Origin: Isoetes taiwanensis
Lineage: Eukaryota > Streptophyta > Lycopodiopsida > Isoetales > Isoetaceae
Assembly (NCBI GenBank): GCA_021234155.1
Contig: JAJEKV010000030.1
Location: forward strand, 13,772,079-13,836,078
Reading direction: 5' to 3'
DNA: 64,000 nt
The position numbers and the translations under genes are program-made. Positions 47,201-58,479 of the stretch are shown one piece after another; position 1 is the stretch's first letter, and each line of letters starts with the position of its first letter. The notes under the pieces are model-generated. The model did no database searches and was not told the origin of the DNA. It saw only the letters and a program-made list of their open reading frames with translations.

Positions 47201-47526
47201 ACTACAAATGACTGCCAGTTAATCTTTTGTCCTCTTACATGCAAAGTGAATGCTTGTGCAAAACACTTTCCAATCTGTCCATCATAAATATCACTTCTTT
47301 GGTAATATGTTCTTTAGATGTTCATAAGTTGAGCTATAAATAGTGGATTCATTCGACTAGACTTATAAATTTGCTTGGTACCCACCAGTTTTACACAGCC
47401 AAATATTTTGCTTATCTCATCTTCAGCCACATCTGTCTTTCTTACATCTGAAGAGGTCATGCCCTCAGAAGGCAACACAAACGTGTCAAAAATGGTCACC
47501 TTAGATTGAGTTTTCTTTGTTGCCAT
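44257..47526 (-). pseudogene. FCP1/NLI-interacting-factor-like phosphatase pseudogene, split by a LINE
   Basis: Going leftward: MATKKTQSKVTIFDTF with two stops (47526 to about 47104); an inserted LINE (45606-47093); SAMESAPNYSAVQSIEK (about 45450); EGGPSLDILKSLVDISNRIK (44903-45175); then VRPGAVQFMHFVTKHFAVGIWSS... and YCHIKKLTKVYEKCPEFS, LLIDPYRYMNFKYNADSCI and DGDYLLKIIVPYLEKLI (44257-44861). The R-P-G...F-x-V-G-I-W-S-S block, L-L-I-D and Y-L-E-x-L tail match HAD-type phosphatases of the FCP1/SCP class, which remove phosphate from proteins such as RNA polymerase II. The expected D-x-D nucleophile is not clear; near 44790 the frame shifts and reads EPDP. Stops and frameshifts make it dead. 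The family call rests on the C-terminal half; the N-terminal part may belong to something else. Confidence 0.55.
45606..47093 (+). mobile_element. L1-like LINE, 5' truncated, poly(A)-tailed, inserted in the phosphatase pseudogene
   Basis: The body begins with KIVRNFVWGTDDEGAVVKVA, WWKCLRPREDGGLAILDLAL and SKFVWSILQDGASS. The zinc-finger region follows near 46450-46700 in several frames, and it ends in GTTCTTC plus poly(A) (47070-47093). TCATAAAC occurs at 45598-45605 and 47096-47103, a likely short target duplication. The host frame continues on both sides (QVY and PFCVSAIIARC), so the insertion hit coding sequence. Confidence 0.75.
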
Positions 47527-47529
47527 TCT

Positions 47530-48955
47530 ATATCTGCAACAACTTTGAAATTATATATCAGTGGAAGTTCTTCATTGTGCCTGCAAAGAACTAAATCATC
47601 TAAATCATAGCACTAAGTATCCTGAATAGTACTAATTTTAAGAGCTTACCAATGAACTGCTACTTTTTTCAAATAATTACTAATTGTCAGCAACGCCAAT
47701 CGACTTGAACCTACTGCCTGCAAAGTAGCAAATGATTAGCATGTCATGCTAAATAGCAGCTACCTCTTTTTAATTTAGCACTGAACTTCATCTTCTTAGC
47801 AACCGCCACTAATAACAAATTGAGCCTGTAAGTGTAGCACCAAATTTGCATTGTTAACGTACTTAGAAAATGTTGCCTGCAAACATAGAACCAAATCATT
47901 AACTCATACACAGCACATACTAACTAGCATGTACTGCCTGCGAAACATAGTACCAATATAACCTGTTAGCATAATTTGCTAACTGGCAGCTGTTGCCTGC
48001 AAACATAATACCAAATGCTTAACTTATTATCATCAACTACTGAACTTGCAGGATCAAATATTACTGCGATGTACTTTCTGTTGATTTCAAGCCCAATACA
48101 TTCTAGCTTGAAATATCACACTAATAAAGAAATGAATCAAAGCGAGATGGAATGCATCCTCCACACACCTGCTACATTAACCTTTGTCCTCAATATAAAA
48201 GCATCAAATGTAATAGAATGAAACCATTTCCACATTATTTACCAATCCTAAAGATTTGTCAACAAAGATTAGATGTTTACCACCGGAACAACTTTTCTTG
48301 AGTCTGAGAAATTGTTCAGATAAGCAATTTGATCCGAGCTATTAACCAAGCAGGGTAATGGGATCTCGATTGGAGCTTTTCTTGAATCTAATGACTAGCA
48401 ATCAATTTTTAGAATGGTACAAATAACCAAATTCGATAATTACTATCAGGAGGAACAAAGACAGTCATAGCGATTTTGATCCCAGCCGAATAACCAAATA
48501 GGTTGTTTAGGGTAATGGGATCTCGACTGGGGCTTTTGTTGAATCTAATGACTAGCAATCGGTTGTTTAGAAGGTACAAATAACCAATTCTGATAATTAC
48601 TGCTATAGGAGGAGTACAGTCACAACAATTTGATCCGCCCATTTAGTGCTAAAAATCCAAGGTGCTAATTAGGATCTCGGGCTAAAAGTAGCTATTTTCT
48701 GAGTCCGATCCAAGAAACTCCAAGAAGGAGGGAAAGGAAAAAAGATTCGACGGTTTAGGATCCCATGGGTTGGTTTAGTGCTAAAATAAAATTTAAAATT
48801 TCAGTTACACCCCGTTAATTAGCGCAATTATTTAGGGCTAAAAATAGCATCATTGGTGCCACTGTAGTGTGTGAGGCCCCGATAACAATTTTTAAGATTT
48901 GATGCTTGTTGTCCCTAAATAAAAACTATCAAGAAGAGTTTCCATTAGACGAAAA
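47530..48955. repeat. Degenerate repeats, no gene
   Basis: TGCCTGCAAACATAGAACCA or variants recur at about 60-bp steps between 47700 and 48015. A block of about 155 bp, with GTAATGGGATCTCGA and TCTAATGACTAGCAATC, is present twice (48330-48480 and 48485-48640). Confidence 0.5.
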
Positions 48956-48959
48956 ATTC

Positions 48960-49395
48960 TATTAAAAAAGTTGGGACAGATACTGCCCTACTAATTATCG
49001 CACAATTATGGCTAGCCCCTTTTTTGCAAAGTTTCTTGTAAGAATTTTAGAAAAGCAGTTGACGACTTGGGCTGAGGAATCAGGGGTTCGTACTATTGGC
49101 GATGTGGTTTAGTCCTCAACCCTCAAATATCAGTCACATTTCACATTGCGTACTTTGCTAGGGGACAATCGTTATAAATGCTAGGATCTTTATTATTGTT
49201 TTGTGAACTTTGCAAAAGCTTTAGACACAATCCTTAAAGATGAGCTATGAAAGAGGTTGTCATAGTTGGGTGTCTCCTCTCAAGACTTGTAGAATGCTGC
49301 CTATAGGTTGTATGAAACATTGTCAGCTCAAATGCTAGCATCAAGCCGGAATAACAGTGTGGGCATGTGTTCACTCTCCCCTATATTATTTGAAT
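48960..49395 (+). pseudogene. Non-LTR RT fragment (LINE type 2), cut off by another LINE
   Basis: PTNYRTIMASPFFAKFLVRI, DLYYCFVNFAKALDTILK (motif A) and then SLSPILFELYI (motif B) parallel the minus-strand element at 8288-9190 block by block. Several stops interrupt. The match ends abruptly at 49395, where the T run of the minus LINE starts, so the type-2 copy was the target. Confidence 0.7.
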
Positions 49396-51780
49396 TATAC
49401 ATTTTTTTTGAAGGACGACAAACCCTATTCAATATTCAAAAAGAAGTACACACTCAGTTGCATAGACAAGAGCAAAACATCAATAGACAAAGATAATCAA
49501 CTGAGTGAAGCAACATGTCTACGCATAAGAGAATATATCTAGATATTCCTCAAAAATCAAGCGTCACTTCTTAGAAGCAAGCTGAGAACATAGGTATGCC
49601 TTCACCATCTATCCCATGCCTCGTGAAGAACTTGGTCAGCATTAATTGTTAAGCCCTTAAAGATACATCACCGCCGCCTTTTCCAGATAGACCATAACAA
49701 CTAACCTAAAGCTAAATGGAATGCTTGATGTTGCAGGCTATTCCAAGTGGAAGGATAAATAGCAAGAAGTACATGTTGGCTAGTCAAGGCCACATGGAAA
49801 AGAGATAGTAATCACGTCCAAACTGGCCGAACTTGGTCGCATAGAACAAAGTAGTGCTCGTGACTCTTAGCTTATTGCTTACACAATGAGCAAAGTTCTA
49901 AAATGTGGAGATAAAACTTATGAACCAACAATTTAACCCCAGACATCTATGAAGGAGTTGCCACGACAAAACATCAACTTTAGGATGAAGCAATTTATTC
50001 CAAGCCCAGGACCACATATGCTTCCACTGGGGATGGGCAAGATAAAACTTCCAACCAACTTTTTGTGGGAGGGGGGTTGGGGGACAATGTCAACATCAAT
50101 CAGCTTCTAATATAATGAATGCAAAAGACGCCATGCATTAACAATTTGAGGACCATTCCAAATAGGCACATCAGTTAGTAGTGAAGAAGTGGCTGGCAGA
50201 ATATCAACCAACTTTTTCCAAATAGCTCTGTTACATCGAGATAACATAAACTTAGTCTAAAAAATATCCCACGGCAACAAGTGACCAGCCTCATACCAAA
50301 CACAACTGTGAAAATGCCACCAAGCCTACATCGTCGTTGAGTAAATGGATGTACATTAGCACAAAGGCATGGGATTATCTAGAGAAACCTATTAACACGG
50401 AGAGCTTAACTGTGTGCAAATATCAGATTATGTGCCATTTGTGCACATATGTGTCGTTTATGCTCCACTTTTTTTCTGCCATTAAAACCCTATTTTTGTA
50501 CTAGTGAATCTGAAACAATACTCGAACTGTCTCCCAAGAATCAAGCAGGCCCTTAAAGAAGGGGGAAGCATTAGGATATGGGCAAATCTGATGAAAGAGA
50601 CTCCAAGGAAGAACTACCTTACGTGATGGTTTCCCAAAACGAATACACTGCTCAAGTACTTGCACAACCAACCTCATTCCAGACGAATGTACCATGCCCA
50701 CCAAGTAGTGACGGATCAACTTAGAGATGATAATTTTGATCTGTTAAAAAAAATGTCAATCATACCAAGACCACCAGCAAATCTTGGTTTGAGATACATA
50801 GACCAAGTGACCTTCACAACCACACATGCCTTGGTACCGGCTCAAATGAAGTGACGAACAATTGTAACAACTCCTGAACTTTGATTGTGAGGCACGCACT
50901 GCAGATGCCAAATAAACATGAGTGTTTCTGAAAACATGCTCAGCAATTGTTATCCTTACTGTCAGAGAAAGCTTAGCGATATTCCATGATAAAACATGCT
51001 TATGCAGGCCTTCAAATATAACATCCCATACATCCAAAGTATAAATATGTATAACCATAGGAATACCCAGAAGTTTAGTGGTCTACCATGACGAAGCACT
51101 TTTCATGGATACTCATGAACACGTGGAGAAATATAGCCACATCTAAGGTCCATGAAGCATAGCACTTTAACCACCCAATAAGAACCCCCGATGCCAGTAA
51201 AAAAGAGTCCAACAATAGATTATCCTCTTCATCCACTAGAAAGAGAAATGTGTCATTGGCATACTGATTACAAACTTCTTGAGATCCATCGTCCATAATC
51301 AATCCCTGAATTATACCATCTTGCATAGCAGAAGAAAACAACTGGGACAAGGCCTCTGCAACAATCTGAACAATAATGGACAAGGGGACATCCCTAGTGA
51401 ACTCCATGCCCAATAAACCAAAGATTTCCTTGAAAGAGCACAATAGACAGAGCAGAATGATGGAGCTTCATAACATCTTTGGTAAACAACTCTCCAAATC
51501 CCAATGCCAGAAGATATTTTTGCAGGAAGTTCCAATCGATAATATCGTAGGCTTTAGCAAAATCCAATTTGAGGTAAAGAGTGTGCTGACCTTTTAGACG
51601 TGCCCACTGCATTCCCTCATAATTTGCGGCAACATTATCAAGAATACAATGCTTAGGCAAAAAACCTGATTTTGTGGAGGAGATAGACTCTGGCAAAATA
51701 TCTCGCACTTTCTCTGCCAAGGCCTTAGCAAAGATCTTATACACCGTAGAAAGCAAAGTTATAGAGCGCCAATCACAGTT
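49396..51780 (-). mobile_element. L1-like LINE with RT, poly(A)-ended
   Basis: The 3' end is the T run at 49400-49408 followed by GAAGGACGACAAACC. Going up the minus strand come a Trp-rich zinc-finger-like region, LKPRFAGGLGMIDI and the RT. The RT runs from LLSTVYKIFAKALAEKVRDI (near 51750) downward, so the element is 5' truncated. It is related to the LINEs at 22.65 and 45.6 kb. Confidence 0.7.
50501..51756 (-). pseudogene. LINE reverse transcriptase, inactive
   Basis: 51394-51756 carries STKSGFLPKHCILDNVAANY and LYLKLDFAKAYDIIDW with the motif A Asp. 51075-51443 carries GIIQGLIMDDGSQEV and VCNQYANDTFLFLVDEED. The catalytic box is YAND, not YADD, so one catalytic Asp is lost. 50501-50719 continues with FGKPSRKVVLPWSLFHQI, as in the 45.6-kb copy. 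Frames are shifted three times. Confidence 0.8.
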
Positions 51781-51839
51781 TTTGTTGTGAATTTTGAAAT
51801 TGATCCTGCAGTATCAAGGCAATGATGGATTCACAATTC

Positions 51840-52300
51840 CACAAGACGAATCTATCAAGAGTATGAATAGTCGAATATCAATCTCTCTCTTAAAGCCAGG
51901 ATATTCTCTCACGTAAATTTCTTCCTCTAATTTACCGTTGAGAAAAGCAATGCTAACATCCATGTGATGGATTTGTAAATTCTATGCATTTAAGAATGCT
52001 AGTAAAATTCTAATGCTAGTCATTTTGACTATGGGAGGAAATGTTTCTTCAGAGTTCAAACCCTTTTTTAGAGAAAACCCCTGAGCAACAAGTCTTGCTT
52101 TATATTTAGGATTTGCTCTGTCAATCACTGATTTTAGCTTAAAAATCCGTTTGTTTCCTACAATGTTTTTGCCTTCTGGCAAATCAACAACATCACAGGT
52201 ATTTGTCCTTTTAAAAGAGCCCCTCTCATTTTTTATTGCTTCTATCCATTTAGTAGAATCATCTGCATTTATGGCTTTCAAATAAGAATTCTCTATTGCT
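51840..52300 (-). pseudogene. Ty1/copia reverse transcriptase fragment, copy 1
   Basis: WIEAIKNERGSFKRTNTCDV, VGNKRIFKLKSVID and YKARLVAQGFSLKKGLN are the start of copia RT (RVT_2). MDVSIAFLNGKLEEEIYV, near 51960, is its motif A block. It then meets the L1-like LINE. About 100 codons of the roughly 250 expected are present. Confidence 0.8.
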
Positions 52301-53040
52301 TCTATCCAGCAGAATCATCTGCATTTATGGCTTCTAAATAAAAATTCGGGATATTAGTGTCTATAGCTATCAATATGTGTTTGCATTGTCAACACTCACA
52401 TTTTCTTTGTTCCTTAGACTTCTACCTTCTGCAGCTCTACTATGAGTTTCAAGACTTACATCGGTGAAGACTTAGAGTGAGTTTCTGTTTGCTCCACATT
52501 AGTTTCTCCACCTGGTCTCACATATGTTTCAGTCTTTAGGTCTAGAAGGCGGTAACGGTGAAGACTCAGAGTGAGTTTCTGTTTTGCTCCACATCTGGAT
52601 CCTGGATATTGGGCATTACAATAGGTTTGTTAGCATCATCAAGCACATCATCATTATCTAGTATATCCATCATTGTTTGCCCCATGTTTTTTTCCCCCTT
52701 CTTTTCTACTTCAGTGTTAATGTCAAGTTGCGCATAAGAAGAATTTTTTCCTCTCTCATGATTCTGATTCTGCCTCCTAAGGAAGTTTTCTTTGATGGCA
52801 TCTGATTGCTAATTCCAAGTAATTCACAGTTGGGTTGGGTGTGTTTGTGCATTTTAACCAATTCAATAAAAAATAAATGGGAAAGAGGTTTATACATGTC
52901 AACATTCTTATGCATTATTATCAATCTACTTTATAAAGACCACGTTAGATTATAAGGTACCAACACTCTAATGCATTATCATCAATCCAATTTGTAAAGA
53001 CGACGTCAAATTATAAGGCCATTGTGTTGCATTTACAATT
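52301..53040. repeat. Noncoding part of a roughly 1.2-kb duplication, copy 1
   Basis: GAGTGAGTTTCTGTTTGCTC, the TTGTTAGCATCATCAAGCAC phrase and TCCTAAGGAAGTTTTCTTTG match 53690-54010 in the same order. These may be the linker before copia RT, without an open frame. Confidence 0.65.
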
Positions 53041-53165
53041 TTCTACAATTAGTCTTCATAAAAGAGATTAACATCCCTTTAACATCAAAAGAAAAAAGTT
53101 GATTCGATCGCAAGATGCTGCCAATAATTCTAAAGTTATATGAAGCAGAAATTGATAGGCACAAC
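53041..53165 (-). pseudogene. Duplicated 3' tail of the aspartic protease
   Basis: Matches 54203-54340, the protease C terminus, over about 120 bp. It joins copia sequence abruptly at about 53166, which marks the duplication junction. Confidence 0.65.
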
Positions 53166-53522
53166 ATAGAATTCTGTGCATTTGCTAATGCTAGTAAATT
53201 CTAGTTTCTGTCCATTTGCTAATGGTAGTAAAATTCTAATACTAGTCATTTTGACTATGTGAGAAAATATTTCTTTGTAGTCCAAACCCTTTTTCTGAGA
53301 AAATCCCTGAGCTATAAGTTTTGCTTTATATTTAGGATTTGCTATGTCAATCCCTGATTTTAGCTTAAAAACCCATTTGTTTCCTACAATGTTTTTGCCT
53401 TCTAGCAAGTCAACAACATCACAGGTATTTGTCCTTTTAAAAGAGCCCATCTCATTTTCCGTTGCTTCTATCCATTTAGCAAAATCATCTGCATTTATGG
53501 CTTCCAAAAGAATTTGTGACAT
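53166..53522 (-). pseudogene. Ty1/copia reverse transcriptase fragment, copy 2
   Basis: WIEATENEMGSFKRTNTCDV, VGNKWVFKLKSGID and YKAKLIAQGFSQKKGLDY correspond residue by residue to copy 1, about 1.22 kb away. The frame is open for 120 codons, but ends in protease-derived sequence. Confidence 0.8.
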
Positions 53523-54202
53523 TATTGTCCATGGCTATCAATATGTCTGCATTGTCAATACTCACATTTTCTTTGAACCTTAGACTTCTACCATGTGCAT
53601 CTCTACCATGAGTTTCAAGACTTACCTTTACTCATCCTACAGTATTTAGGCTTGCGTGCACTTCAGTCTTGTAGGTCTAGAAGATGGTAATGGTGAAGAC
53701 TCAGAGTGAGTTTCTGTTTGCTCCACATTAGTTTCTCCACTTGATCCTGGACATTAGGCATTACAGTAGGTTTGTTAGCATCATCAAGCACATCATCATT
53801 ATCTAGAATATCCATCATTGTTTGCCCCCTGTCTTTTTCTCCCTTCCCTTCTACTTCTTCTCCCTTCTTTTCTACTTCAGTGTCAGGTTGCGCATAAGAA
53901 GAATGTTTTCCTCCCTCATGATTCTGATTTGCCCTCCTGAGGAAGTTTTCTTTGATGGCATCGGACCAATGATTCCAAGTAATTCGCCATTGGGTTGGAT
54001 GCGTTTGTGCATTTTAACCAATTTAATTGAATGGGGAAGAGGTCCATACATATCAACACTCTTATGCATTATAATTATCAATCTACTTTGTAAAGACCAC
54101 GTCAGATTATAAGGCCATTGTGATATGTACCAATACTCTAATGCATTATTATCAATCCAATTTGTAGAGACCATGTCAAATTAGTAGGGCATTGTATTGC
54201 AT
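53523..54202. repeat. Noncoding part of the roughly 1.2-kb duplication, copy 2
   Basis: Parallel to 52301-53040. The short block CTACTTTGTAAAGACCACGT also occurs in both copies just before the protease tail. Confidence 0.6.
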
Positions 54203-55365
54203 TTATAATTTGCTACAATCAGTCTTCACAAAAGAGATTGACATCCCTTTAACATCGTAAGAAAAAAGATGATTCGATTGCAAGACGTTGCCAATGATTC
54301 CAAAGTTATCTGAAGCAGAAATTGACAGGCACAGTACAGAATCATCGTTGATGTCAAGCACATAATTCTCTTTTGGAGGATTCCATGAAACTCTGCCGAA
54401 TTGAAAACTAATCGCTGGGGGTTCTAGATCGCGTCTTCCGGAAATATTGAAGCAAGGAAGAAAACTATATGATGTATTGACCAGAGGTAGGCCTCCCAAA
54501 GCTTCAGTATATGCATCTGTTAATGCATTGAATACCGAAGTGTCTAGATAGGTGACTGGTGTGCCAGAGTCAACGATAGTGCCTCTAGAGTTGAGGTCTA
54601 AAGAAGTATTGCACCTTGAAATCACAGTATTGCCGACAGTAATGCTTCGAAGATGGACATAGTAGTAAGGATCGTCAGTTTGTAGAATAGGAATGGAATG
54701 GCGAATGGAATGGTGAGAGATGTTAGAAGATGGCCCAAGGGTGAGGGTACCGCCAAGGAACATAGTGCTATATATATCCTCTAATGATGGGCAAGGCAAA
54801 GAAGAGAACTTTCCGCCAAGGGATCTGGAGTCGGGAGATGAGAGATCCGTACCACGCGGTTTAATCCGACAAGGCCATCAATGGGATTATCGTTTACTTA
54901 AACCGACTAGAGTGTGTGCGCAACCAATGGTGATGTTGGGAGTATGGGTGCGACCGAGGTGGAGTCAATGGTGAGGCGTCGAGGCGATATAATGCCGCTA
55001 TTGTAGCTAGTATCCCTGCACTGCATGTATATACGCAAAGAATTTTTCTTAGTATGGAAAGGAGGAGCGAAGAACCAGGTTCTAATGGTTATTAGGGCAA
55101 AAGAGGCACACTTTTGGAATGGCAAGAGATGGCGAAAATGAAGCCGACGAGAAGGATCTAGCACGCGCAGGCGCATGGACTGCACGAGCTTTTCGGGTCC
55201 CCGCATGCATAGCAAGGTTTGCATTTTACCCAGATCTGGTCGCCTGTCCACCAAAGAGTGAGTAATTTTTCGAGGCGTTCCTGTTGTAGGTGTGAGCATG
55301 TACTCCGATTCCCACAAGTAAAGGCTTCTTTGGTATTTCGTTTCCCCTTCCCTTCTTGCCTTCAA
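54203..55365 (-). pseudogene. Pepsin-type aspartic protease (A1, nepenthesin/CDR1 class) pseudogene
   Basis: The C-terminal lobe is open for 198 codons (54203-54799): YYVHLRSITVGNTVISRCNT, RGTIVDSGTPVTYLDTSVFN with the second catalytic D-S-G-T, and GIIGNVLQSNHLFSYDVKGM, close to the usual I-I-G-N-x-x-Q motif. The N-terminal lobe is recognisable upstream in two frames: EYMLTPTTGTPRKITH, then QIWVKCKPCYAC. The first catalytic D-T-G-S is broken by a small deletion near 55260. NITIGCAH follows near 54930. Family members are secreted or vacuolar proteases, often intron-poor like this one. No ATG or signal peptide was seen. Dead through frameshifts, although the second lobe is well kept. Confidence 0.8.
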
Positions 55366-55369
55366 GGTT

Positions 55370-55974
55370 TCAAATCTCTGCTTGCCTCTTATTTCTCGCC
55401 GCCTTTAGCTTCTCGGCCTATGGATCCACTCGTCCACATTGATCGGGCCTTTTGCTTTATATGTTTGAATTTGCTCTCCTTTTGCTATTTGCCCCTTCAT
55501 CATTAGTAACATCAACACCCATAGCGCAGAGATATTCATGCTTGCCATGTTCGCAAGATACAACCTCTACTAGTTAGGAGTTATATATGCTGCTTCTGCC
55601 ATTTTTGGTCCCGAGCCATTGATTGACCAAAGGCTCATTGTGCCCATATTCTTTACTTTTTTAGGAGTCTTCCTTTAAGTGAACAGTTTTTATATAGAAA
55701 CAGATTTTAGTCTACTTTTATTATAGCAGAAGGCTATATGTATATACAAAGACTGTCGCATGCACAGAGTATTTCCTTGAGTCCAGAAAGGCTAGTAGAG
55801 AGCCATGGGTTGGTATGTAATCTGGAGAACTAAGAATTTTGATGCTTGGCATATATCAGTAGGGAGGCATGATGGATTATACTCCTTCACAACACAGTTT
55901 GATAATGGTAGGTGTTTAATAGCTTACTAATGTAGTAAAAGTGATCCAATTATTTGTGATTTTGCTTATTTGTG
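55370..55974. other. No gene recognised
   Basis: Upstream flank of the protease pseudogene; short frames only. Confidence 0.4.
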
Positions 55975-56588
55975 ATTTTGCAACACAAACCATTAACATC
56001 CAACATATAAAAATTAAACCCCCCACATAACAACCAACACATAACAACCATTGACATTAACAACCAACACATAACTACCATTGACATTAATTAACACAAC
56101 CATTGGGTCCAACACATTTAAATTAAAAACCCCCCAAACCCCTTTGGTTTGGGTGCATATTCACACCGGGGTGACTCCCGCAACGAGAGCGTTGGATAGG
56201 CATATTCACCCCTTATTCCTTAATCTACACCGCACGCAAAGTTCCTCGCTTGTGGGGTATGCAAGTACAAAATTTGCTATAATCGTATAACAAGATTCGC
56301 AAAATACTATAAGATTTCAAGCGTAATACTATATGGTGTTGATTTCATAATGCGTGCAAAATACAATTATGAGGGCTCTCCGCCCTACGCCACCCCCGCG
56401 GTGAATATGCACCCAAACCAAAGGGGTTTAAGGGGATTTTAATTTAAATGTGTTGGACCCAATGGTTGTGTTAATTAATGTCAATGGTAGTTATGTGTTG
56501 GTTGTTAATGTCAATGGTTGTTATGTGTTGGTTGTTATGTGGGGGTTTAATTTTTATATGTTGATGTTAATGGTTTGTGTTGCAAAAT
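55975..56588. mobile_element. 614-bp long-TIR foldback element
   Basis: The left arm 55975-56167 is the inverse of 56399-56588. The ends read ATTTTGCAACACAAACC and the arms contain CATTGACATTAA and ATGCACCCAAACC inverted. About 190 bp of arm on each side enclose a 230-bp middle. No exact target duplication was found. Like the 880-bp element it lacks any transposase and looks like a long-TIR MITE. Confidence 0.75.
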
Positions 56589-57230
56589 TTTTTGGTTCTT
56601 CGGGCCTTAAGGACGCCACACCCCCCTCTCCCTTGAGACAAAAATTTTAGAATTCAAACCAAAAAAAACTAGAATTCATTTGAGGCTTTCATCACCGTAG
56701 CTTTTGAATTTCATCACAATAAAACAAATAGAACATAAGTAAAAGTTACCATAAAGATAGAGCAGATTGATCCCATTATTCTGAAAGTCATAAAGTTTGC
56801 AACACCCATACACAAACATTTTGCAACCCGGAAGTTAACAAAGAACCTTTGGCCTCCATGGATTCTTGTGGTGAGAAACCAAAGTGGGAACTTTTCTCGC
56901 TTGTTAGCACAAGGATCTAGAAGCCTCAAAATCTAAAAAATGCATGGTAATTTTTTTTGCGTGCTTCATCTCTAATGAGCCATAAAACAATATCCAATAG
57001 CTAATCCTCAGATAATCACCGGTAGGATGTAAAAGCCTACCAAACCCGGCCGGAAAATTGCTGTTTTAGCATAGATAACTTAACCAAACATATCCATATC
57101 ATACACGATCAAAAAGATCTCGGAGAGAGCTTTCCAACGCAATAAAAAATCATCTCAAACGAAGCTCGATCAAAAGTTATGATAAGAAATGTGTTGTCTT
57201 GGGGAAACCGCACTACATGCGCCCTTCATG
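56589..57230. other. No gene recognised
   Basis: AT-rich with short frames. Confidence 0.4.
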
Positions 57231-57233
57231 TGC

Positions 57234-57412
57234 CCATTATGCACCACACACACAAAAAGAGGACTTTTGTTGTGAGCCATTGGTTGTTGACCATTATGCA
57301 CCACACACACAAAAAAAGAGCTTTTGTTGTGAGCCATTGGTTGTTGACCATTATGCACCACACGCACAAAAAAAAGGGCTTTTGTTGTGAGCCATTGGTT
57401 GTTGACCATTGG
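57234..57412. repeat. Tandem repeat, about 57-60 bp, three copies
   Basis: Each unit holds TTATGCACCACACACACAAA, then TTTTGTTGTGAGCCATTGGT and TGTTGACCA. Frames on both strands translate the repeat and are artefacts. Confidence 0.8.
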
Positions 57413-57668
57413 AAAAAAAAAGGGCTAAAATCAATGGCTCAGAAATGGTGCACTCTAGATGTACGCATTAGTACATCCATTTGAATACATCACGAAATCA
57501 TAGGAAAACCTTAGTGAAAAGCGTACAAAAACACAAAGAAAACCCCCTGTTATTATGCTACATATACAGGTTGCTAATGCAACAAAAGGGTTGCCCTCTG
57601 GAGCAGAATTCAACAGACTAATCAGGGACACAGATTAGAAGCCAGGATTGGCACGGATCGGATCGGTC

Positions 57669-58025
57669 TTATTCGGGGATTGGAGCATTAAATCCATAAC
57701 TGGGACCCCAACCCCAGCTTCCTGTCCTTCCAACAAATGCGGCACAAGCTACAGCCGTAACTGCAAATTGAATTACAAAATAACAACAATCTCTAATATC
57801 CTGCCAACCTTTTGCAAACCACAAATAGAACTCCAAGCATGTCCCCTGTTTCCTCACTGCCAGCCCTAAGGAACCCAAAAAGATAATACACTGCCAATCT
57901 AAAATTGTAGCAGGAAAATCCGCTGAGATCGGCTTCTCATACCATAAGAAAGTCTCTAGCATTACAATGATAGACAACAAATATGACTTGCTTTTGCGCA
58001 TAATTTCTTGGCATACATTAAACAA
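57669..58025 (-). other. Unrecognised hydrophobic frame, possibly a terminal exon
   Basis: An ATG-started frame of 118 codons. A TTTGCAG acceptor could precede 57760, leaving a last exon that reads TAVACAAFVGRTGSWGWGPS and ends at 57669. Such a short hydrophobic C terminus suggests a membrane protein. No upstream exon was found. Confidence 0.25.
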
Positions 58026-58479
58026 TCAAATCTGCTTTACTCCATCCAAACCCAAATAAGTTTTGCTGCCCAATTTTTAATTGCTTCTAAGAGCAAACCC
58101 TAGGCATGGAGGAGGGTTTTGGCATAAACCGTAGATATTCTTCTATAGCAACACGTCATCTAATTCTAATGCTCTTCCCCTTCCACCACCGACATATTTC
58201 TCTCCTTAAATTTCTCTTCTTAAACCCAGGTTCTTGCAAATTCTACGGATCAACCCGTTCCCTGTCGTTGGATCTTAACAGGTTATATCTGATAACCTCT
58301 CGAATATGCTTTCTTTTACGAATATTCCAATGATTATCCCAATAATCTCCCATATTCCTTGTAGGAGAATATGCGATGCGCCATTGCAGCTATCTGTTTT
58401 TCTGTTTTTCTTGCGCTTCTATCTGTTTTTGCTTGTATCTGTCTGATCTTTCCGAGAATGGAGTCGCCACTGTAGCTGT

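Noticed and set aside
57170-57484. Repetitive frames of 63-101 codons
   Set aside because: Translations of a 57-60-bp tandem repeat on both strands.
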